A stretch of 10,079 nucleotides of DNA from Candidatus Nealsoniibacteriota bacterium (GTDB lineage: Bacteria > Patescibacteriota > Minisyncoccia > Minisyncoccales > RBG-13-42-11), in NCBI GenBank assembly GCA_003556525.1, contig PWRH01000104.1, positions 1 to 10,079 on the forward strand, read 5' to 3'. The notes below the pieces were generated by a model that was not told where the DNA came from, did no database searches, and saw only the letters and a program-made list of their open reading frames with translations. The position numbers and the translations under genes were made by a program. Of this stretch, positions 5,923-10,079 are shown one piece after another (position 1 is the first letter of the stretch; each line of letters begins with the position of its first letter).

Positions 5923-7944
5923 TTATTTTCTTACTTGCCACTCCGGTTCTTCTTCCAGAGTTTTAATTATTTTTTCTTGTAATTGATCTATTTCTTTTGA
6001 AGAAAGGGTTTTGTCTTCTGCCTGAAAAATTATTCTAAAAGCCAGACTTTTTTTAATATCTCCGATATTATCTCCCATATAAATATCAAATAGTTCGATA
6101 TTTTTAATAATGCTTTGGCCCGCTTTATATATTTTGTTTGAAACCTGTTCGACTTTAATTTTTTTCGGTACCAAAACGGATATATCTCTTATAGCTGAAG
6201 GAAATTTGGAAATAGGCCGATACTGATGTTCGGCCGAAACTCTTTTAATTAGCTTTTTAAAATCAATATTGAATAAAACAACCTTGCCCTTAATTCCCAT
6301 CTCGTTTAAAATTGCCGGAGAAATTTCTCCTAAAAAACCTACTTCTTGTCCGGTTATTTTAATTGAGGCCAGCCTTTTTTTGTTCCAAAAAAACGCTGAT
6401 TTACTTTTAGGTTGGCTTTCAAATCCGCTATAAGAAGCACTGATGCCGAGCTTGCTTAAAAAAACTTCGATCATCCCTTTCAGCTCAAAAAACTTATCTC
6501 CCATAATCGCACCCCCGATCATAGTCGCTTCTTCTTTTTTACTGTAAATCTTACCTATCTCAAAAAACATAATATTATCAAAGTTCTTTGAATTATCTTT
6601 TATGTTTTTAAGCAGTCCCGGAGCTAAACCAGCTCTTAAAAATTTATATTCACGGCTTAAAGGATTTTTTAATTCAACCAAATTTTTTTTATTATAGTTA
6701 AAAATTTGATATTCTTTTTCGCTCAAAAAAGAATAATTATAAACCTCAACAAAGCCCATTTCTTTTAAAATATTTTTTATCACTTCTTGCCAAAAAATAT
6801 TTTCATTTTTTTTCGAGGGAACTATGGTTGATACCGGAAAAACAGAAGGAATTTTATGGTAACCGTAAATCCTACCCACTTCTTCAATTAAATCTTCTTG
6901 AGTTAAAACATCAGTCCTTTTTGTGGGCGGTTCAACAGTCAAATACTGAGTACTATTTTTTAAAACTTGAAAATTCAATGATTTTAAAATGGCAATAATC
7001 TCCTTCTGGGAAATATTTACTCCCAATAATCTTTGAACATATTCGCAATCCAGGCTTATTTTTAAGGGCAGATTTTTTTCCGGATAAAAATCAACCAAAC
7101 CGGAAACAACCTTTCCGCAAGCTGTTTTTTCAATTAAATAACAAAAATAATCTATTGCTTGTTTTGTTAGGTTCGGGTCGATTTGATGCTCAAACCTTAA
7201 AGAAGCGTCTGTTTTAAGATTAAGCTTTCCGGATGCCTTTCTTATTGTCTGAAAATTAAAGTTTGCAGACTCCAAAACTATTCTTTTTGTTTTACTGTCA
7301 ACTTCCGCTTTTTTACCGCCTTTTATTCCGGCAATAGCCAAAGCTTGTTTTTCGTCCGCAATAACCAAAATTTCCGGATCCAAAGGGTAGTTTTCATTGT
7401 CCAGAGTATTAATTTTTTCTTGATTTTTTGCAGGCCTAACAATTATTTTTTTGCCCTCTATTTTGTCCAAATCAAAAACATGCAAAGGCTGCCCGGTTTC
7501 AATCATAACATAATTGGCAATATCAACCATATTATTAATTGGTCTTAAGCCGCAAGAAGACAACAAGTCTTGCATCCATTTGGGTGAACCACCTATCTCT
7601 ATATCATCAATAATTTTAACGCTATAGCGAGGAGACAATTTTTTATTTTTTACTTCAACGGAAATAAAATCAGCTGCCTTTTTATTTTTAATTTCCTTAA
7701 AAAGAACCGGTGTTTTTTTAATTTTAAAACCAATAATAGCCGATATTTCCCGAGCTATGCCTTGATGGGAAAAACAATCAGAAGAACGATTCGGCCTAAT
7801 ATCAATATCCAAAATAAAATCATTTCTTTTTTTGGTTATATTTTCAACTTCGGCAAAATGCATTGACAAAAGCTCTCCTAAACGGACAGGTTTTGGTAGT
7901 TTTTTATCAAAAAATGATTGAAGCCAATTATAAGAAAATTTCAT
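5923..7944 (-). CDS. pheT: phenylalanyl-tRNA synthetase beta subunit, short form
   Basis: Beta subunit of the alpha2beta2 phenylalanyl-tRNA synthetase, which charges tRNA-Phe and edits mischarged Tyr. At 673 aa it is about 120 residues shorter than the usual ~790-800. The reason is visible: MKFSYNWLQSFF and MHFAEVENI (28-36) are followed almost at once by LDIDIRPNRSSDCFSHQGIARE (45-66), whereas standard proteins carry the OB-fold tRNA-binding domain between these parts. Still present are the B3/B4 editing domain (about 100-280, with GQPLHVFDLDKI at 151-162), the B5 domain (about 295-365, ending GRIYGYHKIP), the core, and the C-terminal anticodon-binding domain (575-673, from YRPISKFPSAIRDIS). 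Gaps are 10 nt to pheS and 4 nt to gyrB. The reading frame is intact, so this is a clean domain loss, not decay. Confidence 0.96.
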   Translation of the reverse strand: MKFSYNWLQSFFDKKLPKPVRLGELLSMHFAEVENITKKRNDFILDIDIRPNRSSDCFSHQGIAREISAIIGFKIKKTPVLFKEIKNKKAADFISVEVKNKKLSPRYSVKIIDDIEIGGSPKWMQDLLSSCGLRPINNMVDIANYVMIETGQPLHVFDLDKIEGKKIIVRPAKNQEKINTLDNENYPLDPEILVIADEKQALAIAGIKGGKKAEVDSKTKRIVLESANFNFQTIRKASGKLNLKTDASLRFEHQIDPNLTKQAIDYFCYLIEKTACGKVVSGLVDFYPEKNLPLKISLDCEYVQRLLGVNISQKEIIAILKSLNFQVLKNSTQYLTVEPPTKRTDVLTQEDLIEEVGRIYGYHKIPSVFPVSTIVPSKKNENIFWQEVIKNILKEMGFVEVYNYSFLSEKEYQIFNYNKKNLVELKNPLSREYKFLRAGLAPGLLKNIKDNSKNFDNIMFFEIGKIYSKKEEATMIGGAIMGDKFFELKGMIEVFLSKLGISASYSGFESQPKSKSAFFWNKKRLASIKITGQEVGFLGEISPAILNEMGIKGKVVLFNIDFKKLIKRVSAEHQYRPISKFPSAIRDISVLVPKKIKVEQVSNKIYKAGQSIIKNIELFDIYMGDNIGDIKKSLAFRIIFQAEDKTLSSKEIDQLQEKIIKTLEEEPEWQVRK

Positions 7945-7954
7945 CTCTATAAAA

Positions 7955-8983
7955 TTAAAACTGCTTTAAAAACCTTAAGTCATTAGACCTAAAAAGCCTG
8001 ATATCATTAATTTTGTATTTAAGCATAGCCATTCTTTCCAATCCGAAACCAAATGCCCAGCCCTGCCATCCGTCAGCCAAAGGGGCCGGTATTAATCCGG
8101 AATTTTTAAAAACATTTGGATGAACCATGCCTGCTCCGGCAACCTCCATCCAACCCGTTTCTTTGCAAGCCGGACATTTTTTTCCACGACAAACCAAACA
8201 TTCTATAGCTATATCAAAAGAAGGTTCGGTAAAAGGAAAGTAGTCAGGCCTTAGTCTAAAATTAATGTCTTTTTCAAAAAAACTTTTAAAAAACTGACCA
8301 ACAACAGCTTTTAAGTTGGCTACTGAAATTTCTCTATCAACCATTAACCCTTCAACCTGAAACAACTGAAATTCATGAGAAGCATCGGTTGCCTCATGTC
8401 TAAAAACATTTCCCGGAACAATAATCCTTAGCGGAGGATTATTTTTTTCCATATAACGGACTTGAACCGGACTGGTATGAGTTCTTAAAAGCAAACCGTT
8501 CTTTAGATAAAAAGTATCCCAAAGATCACGAGCAGGATGATCTTTTGGTATATTTAAAGCGTCAAAATTATACCATTCTTTTTCCATATCAGGACCTTCG
8601 GCAACGAAAAAACCCATTGATTGAAAAATTTCCTCAACTTTTCTTCTGGCTAAAGTCAAAGGATGCAAGTGTCCCAAAGTTATTTTTTTTCCCGGAACAG
8701 TAACGTCAAACCAATCTTCTGCCTGAACACGCTCTTTCTCCTTAATCAAAGACGATTTCTTTTCAATTTCAGTTTTAAGAAAAGATTTGATAAAATTCGC
8801 TTTTTTTCCAATCTTAGCTTTTTCTTTTAATGAAAGCTTTTCGAGAGAGCGTAAAACCGAATTTAATTCTCCTTTTTTGCCCAAATATCGGCTAAAAACC
8901 AAGTTTAATTCTTTTAAATTTTCAGCTTTTTTGATATCTTTTTTGGCTTGATTTTCAAGTTTTTTTAGATTAATTTTAGACAT
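7955..8983 (-). CDS. pheS: phenylalanyl-tRNA synthetase alpha subunit
   Basis: Catalytic alpha subunit of phenylalanyl-tRNA synthetase (342 aa from the ATG at 8983). The N-terminal ~90 residues form the lysine-rich coiled coil that contacts tRNA. Class II motifs are clear: motif 2 in FRHEATDASHEFQLFQVEG and motif 3 in GWAFGFGLERMAMLKY. A CLVCRGKKCPAC cluster precedes GWMEVAGAGMVHP, a cysteine arrangement found in part of the PheS family. The open frame extends to a TTG at 9001, six codons upstream, but the predicted promoter would start transcription near 8999, downstream of that TTG, so the ATG is preferred. It is the first gene of a pheS-pheT-gyrB unit with pheT 10 nt behind. Confidence 0.96.
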   Translation of the reverse strand: MSKINLKKLENQAKKDIKKAENLKELNLVFSRYLGKKGELNSVLRSLEKLSLKEKAKIGKKANFIKSFLKTEIEKKSSLIKEKERVQAEDWFDVTVPGKKITLGHLHPLTLARRKVEEIFQSMGFFVAEGPDMEKEWYNFDALNIPKDHPARDLWDTFYLKNGLLLRTHTSPVQVRYMEKNNPPLRIIVPGNVFRHEATDASHEFQLFQVEGLMVDREISVANLKAVVGQFFKSFFEKDINFRLRPDYFPFTEPSFDIAIECLVCRGKKCPACKETGWMEVAGAGMVHPNVFKNSGLIPAPLADGWQGWAFGFGLERMAMLKYKINDIRLFRSNDLRFLKQF

Positions 8984-9005
8984 TTTTTTTATCAAACACA
9001 AGTTA

Positions 9006-9034
9006 ATTTTAGCTTAATTTTCCCTTAAAATCAA
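9006..9034 (-). promoter_or_regulatory. sigma70-type promoter of pheS-pheT-gyrB
   Basis: On the minus strand TTGATT (9034-9029) and TAAAAT (9011-9006) are separated by exactly 17 bp. Transcription should start near 8999, giving a leader of about 16 nt before the pheS ATG at 8983. No Shine-Dalgarno lies in that leader. A perfect DnaA-box sequence ends one base upstream of the -35. Confidence 0.6.
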
Positions 9035-9035
9035 C

Positions 9036-9044
9036 TGTGGATAA
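9036..9044 (-). promoter_or_regulatory. DnaA-box-like site
   Basis: The minus strand reads TTATCCACA, identical to the strong E. coli DnaA-box consensus TTATNCACA. It lies one base upstream of the predicted pheS -35 hexamer. No second clear box was seen nearby, so it is not evidence for an origin on its own; control of the operon by DnaA is possible, and chance is not excluded. Confidence 0.4.
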
Positions 9045-9117
9045 ACCTAAATAAAAAGGCTTATTTAAGGCTAAAATCAGCCCTCACAGACAATTGATTA
9101 TCAAACAAACCAAAAAT

Positions 9118-9141
9118 AAAACACCCTGTAAGGGGTGTTTT
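9118..9141. terminator. intrinsic terminator, probably bidirectional
   Basis: Arms AAAACACCC (9118-9126) and GGGTGTTTT (9133-9141) enclose a 6-nt loop, with T-rich runs beyond the stem on both strands. On the minus strand it would stop transcription coming from the repeat array and tRNA operon before the pheS promoter. Its core is nearly the same as the terminator at 9575-9610. Confidence 0.75.
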
Positions 9142-9154
9142 TTTTATTGCTAAA

Positions 9155-9263
9155 TATACTCAAAGAGAGCTTCGCTCTCTTTTCGACGCTTCATTTTTAT
9201 TGCATAAAAATTCGCGCAGACTAAGAAATAAATTTCTTCTCCCACCTTATTGGTATTCGAACC
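9155..9263. repeat. structured repeat, copy 1
   Basis: First of three near-identical copies in the gene-free stretch 9145-9574. It can form three hairpins in close order: AAAGAGAGC/GCTCTCTTT (9162-9182, loop TTC), ATTTTTAT/ATAAAAAT (loop TGC) and AAGAAAT/ATTTCTT (loop AA). The core from the first hairpin to TTCGCG is identical in all three copies. This copy and copy 3 also share a tail that reads GGTTCGAAT on the minus strand, like a tRNA T-loop. No open reading frame is conserved across the copies. Confidence 0.85.
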
Positions 9264-9294
9264 AATTATTTAGCATAGATTTTGCTTTACCGAA

Positions 9295-9380
9295 TATGCT
9301 CAAAGAGAGCTTCGCTCTCTTTTCGACGCTTCATTTTTATTGCATAAAAATTCGCGCAGACTAAGAAATAAATTTCTTCT
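9295..9380. repeat. structured repeat, copy 2
   Basis: Second copy, offset 140 bp from the first. The three hairpins are intact and the match to copy 1 is essentially complete up to AATTTCTTCT at 9371-9380, after which the T-loop-like tail is missing and an AT-rich spacer follows. Confidence 0.85.
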
Positions 9381-9415
9381 TAATAATTATTTAATATAGC
9401 TTTTGTTTTGCCGAA

Positions 9416-9534
9416 TATGCTCAAAGAGAGCTTCGCTCTCTTTTCGACGCTTCATTTTTATTGCATAAAAATTCGCGTGGACGATGGGGGTCGAAGAAAT
9501 AAATTTCTTCTCCCACCTTATTGTTATTCGAACC
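9416..9534. repeat. structured repeat, copy 3
   Basis: Third copy, offset 121 bp from the second. The first two hairpins are identical to the other copies. Between the second and third hairpins it carries a different segment (9477-9495) that resembles a tRNA 3' end, and it ends with the same CCCACCTTATTG...TTCGAACC tail as copy 1. Confidence 0.85.
9477..9495 (-). pseudogene. tRNA 3'-end-like fragment inside repeat copy 3
   Basis: On the minus strand TTCGACCCCCATCGTCCAC matches the last part of the nearby tRNA-Asp (TTCGAATCCCATCGCCCGC) at 15 of 19 positions, covering the T-loop, T-stem and acceptor strand. No matching 5' half is present in order; another T-loop-like GGGTTCGAAT lies at 9526-9535. 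I read it as debris of a tRNA gene, not as a working tRNA. Confidence 0.45.
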
Positions 9535-9574
9535 CGTATTTTTGGGGAGATTCTAATCCATTATCAGGCAAGCT

Positions 9575-9610
9575 AAAAAGAAAACACCCCGCAAGGGGTG
9601 TTTTCTTTTT
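9575..9610 (-). terminator. intrinsic terminator of the tRNA operon
   Basis: A perfect 16-bp stem (9575-9590 with 9595-9610) closes a GCAA/TTGC loop; the base is AT-only and the upper stem holds ACACCCC/GGGGTGT. On the minus strand the 3' arm ends in a CTTTTT tract. It lies four bases beyond the discriminator of tRNA-Asp, so it ends the three-tRNA transcript. Confidence 0.9.
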
Positions 9611-9614
9611 ATTG

Positions 9615-9690
9615 CGCGGGCGATGGGATTCGAACCCACGATCTCTGCCGTGACAGGGCAGCGCTTTAAGCCTGACTAAGCCACACCCGC
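9615..9690 (-). tRNA. tRNA-Asp (GTC)
   Basis: Full cloverleaf: 7-bp acceptor GCGGGTG/CGCCCGC with one G-U pair, D-arm GCTT/AAGC, anticodon arm CTGCC-CTGTCAC-GGCAG with anticodon GTC, and T-arm GTGGG-TTCGAAT-CCCAT. The discriminator is G, as expected for Asp. CCA is not encoded. It is the last gene of the operon, 3 nt after the CAT tRNA. Confidence 0.96.
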
Positions 9691-9693
9691 ATA

Positions 9694-9766
9694 TGCCGGC
9701 GATAGGAATCGAACCTATGGCCTTGGCCTTATGAAGACCCTGCTCTAACCGCTGAGCTACGCCGGC
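9694..9766 (-). tRNA. tRNA-Met (CAT), elongator, or tRNA-Ile2
   Basis: Cloverleaf with acceptor GCCGGCG/CGCCGGC, D-arm GCTC/GAGC, anticodon loop TTCATAA (anticodon CAT) and T-arm ATAGG-TTCGATT-CCTAT, discriminator A. The anticodon stem GGGTC/GGCCA has a G27-A43 mismatch and one wobble pair. A paired first acceptor position rules out the initiator. Elongator Met and the lysidine-modified Ile2 tRNA share the CAT anticodon and cannot be separated with certainty here. CCA is not encoded. Confidence 0.92.
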
Positions 9767-9778
9767 TATTATTAATTG

Positions 9779-9849
9779 TTGCGGGGGCCCGAATTGCACG
9801 GACGTCTTGAGGTTATGGGCCTCACGAGGTACTACTCCTCCACCCCGCG
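9779..9849 (-). tRNA. initiator tRNA-fMet (CAT), divergent
   Basis: The acceptor CGCGGGG/CCCCGC-A leaves C1 opposite A72, the bacterial initiator hallmark, and the anticodon is CAT. The stems pair well: D-stem GAGG/CCTC, anticodon stem TGAGG/CCTCA, T-stem GTCCG/CGGGC. Several normally fixed positions differ: C33 instead of U33 (loop CCCATAA), A29-U41 in place of one of the three G-C pairs, a 7-nt D-loop AGTAGTA without the GG pair, and T-loop TGCAATT with G at position 55. CCA is not encoded. The intact stems argue for a working gene. It is the first gene after the operon promoter. Confidence 0.88.
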
Positions 9850-9888
9850 GTGTAATGTTTCATTTTTAATCGTACAAACAATATTAAT

Positions 9889-9917
9889 ATTATATTTTAA
9901 TAAAAATTAAAAGTCAA
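9889..9917 (-). promoter_or_regulatory. sigma70-type promoter of the tRNA operon
   Basis: On the minus strand TTGACT (9917-9912) and TATAAT (9894-9889) are separated by exactly 17 bp, one base from the full consensus. The expected start near 9882 gives a leader of about 33 nt before tRNA-fMet. It is the strongest promoter match in the window, fitting a stable-RNA operon. Confidence 0.85.
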
Positions 9918-9975
9918 ATATAATTTGATACATTCTACTCCGAAATGATTTGTTGAGCTATTGCTTCACCGAGAA

Positions 9976-10018
9976 GTCGATGAAGTTTGCCCCTTCGGGT
10001 TTGCCTTCATCTCCACCC
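9976..10018. repeat. 43-bp direct repeat with stem-loop, copy 1
   Basis: Begins GTCGATGAAG and ends CTCCACCC. Inside, GATGAAG pairs with CTTCATC around a symmetric TTTGC-CCCTTCGGG-TTTGC centre whose CCC/GGG can pair over TTC. It is much richer in G+C than its surroundings. Nothing coding is seen. Confidence 0.85.
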
Positions 10019-10036
10019 TTCGCTATCGCTAGAGTG

Positions 10037-10079
10037 GTCGATGAAGTTTGCCCCTTCGGGTTTGCCTTCATCTCCACCC
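10037..10079. repeat. 43-bp direct repeat with stem-loop, copy 2 (at window edge)
   Basis: Identical to the copy at 9976-10018, 61 bp further on, and ending exactly at the window edge, so the array may continue. The 18-bp spacer between the copies and the flank before the first copy both contain a GCTAT(T/C)GCT motif, hinting at an older, degenerate unit. Confidence 0.85.

Noticed and set aside
384..8983. UGA recoding, as in Gracilibacteria and Absconditabacteria
   Set aside because: All complete genes end in TAA or TAG, but none shows an in-frame TGA, so the frames are intact under the standard code and there is no positive sign of recoding.
8984..9001. TTG at 9001 as the start of pheS
   Set aside because: It would lie upstream of the start point predicted from the 17-bp-spaced promoter, and the added residues MCLIKK are not typical of PheS; the ATG at 8983 fits better.
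9048..9082. Leader attenuator or T-box for pheS in the sequence upstream of the promoter
   Set aside because: The small hairpins seen (for example GGCT/AGCC at 9069-9082) lie upstream of the predicted transcription start, are only about 4 bp, and no T-box specifier or anti-terminator sequence was recognised.
9155..9534. CRISPR array
   Set aside because: The copies are about 85-120 bp long with irregular spacing, only three in number, and hold several internal hairpins; CRISPR repeats are about 24-48 bp with uniform unique spacers.
9667..9766. A fourth tRNA between tRNA-Asp and the CAT tRNA
   Set aside because: Only 3 nt separate the two genes, and all cloverleaf parts are assigned to them.
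9408..9799. Open frames of 81 and 91 codons on both strands over the tRNA region
   Set aside because: They run through the tRNA genes, terminator and repeats, and their translations mirror tRNA sequence (for example VAQRLEQ and DRGFESH strings typical of spurious frames over tRNAs).
9919..9924. Plus-strand TATAAT as a divergent promoter
   Set aside because: No -35-like hexamer lies at 16-18 bp, and no plus-strand gene follows; it overlaps the AT-rich tRNA promoter region.

Overview
The window is an AT-rich, tightly packed bacterial segment in which every recognisable gene lies on the minus strand. It most likely comes from a Candidate Phyla Radiation (Patescibacteria, probably Parcubacteria-like) genome. 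This is an inference from several traits seen together: very short intergenic gaps, almost no Shine-Dalgarno sequences, a short PheT without its tRNA-binding domain, a PaaX/Cas2-like single gene of a type common in these genomes, and rplK without rplA behind it. No taxonomic marker is decisive on its own.

Read in the direction of transcription (right to left), the layout is as follows. (1) 10079-9976 holds two 43-bp direct repeats with a stem-loop, cut by the window edge. (2) A consensus promoter at 9889-9917 drives a three-tRNA operon, initiator Met (9779-9849), Met/Ile-CAT (9694-9766) and Asp-GTC (9615-9690), ended by a 16-bp-stem terminator at 9575-9610. (3) 9155-9534 is a gene-free stretch with three copies of a structured repeat, each able to fold into three hairpins, mixed with tRNA-like debris. 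It is bounded downstream by a second terminator of nearly the same sequence (9118-9141). (4) A promoter beside a perfect DnaA-box sequence (9006-9044) precedes pheS-pheT-gyrB. (5) A second promoter (3887-3915) precedes secE-nusG-rplK, followed closely by a dCMP deaminase and a P-loop kinase. (6) 1409-1650 carries two kinds of short tandem repeat and a 40-bp near-perfect palindrome. (7) A PaaX/Cas2-like gene (818-1408) is bracketed by that palindrome and a related inverted repeat (783-820). (8) A MazG-type pyrophosphohydrolase with its own extended -10 promoter abuts the 5' part of tmk, which runs off the window.

Functionally, the right part serves translation (PheRS, tRNAs, L11), protein export (SecE), transcription elongation (NusG) and DNA topology (GyrB). 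The left part looks like a pyrimidine deoxynucleotide module: dCMP deaminase makes dUMP, Tmk phosphorylates dTMP, MazG-type enzymes cleave (d)NTPs, and the P-loop kinase may act on a nucleotide or on dephospho-CoA. The PaaX/Cas2-like gene and its repeats interrupt this module and are the best candidate for something not yet described. Other points worth attention are the divergent initiator tRNA, the structured repeat array, the Walker A lysine replaced by glutamine in Tmk, and promoters that predict leaderless or near-leaderless mRNAs.
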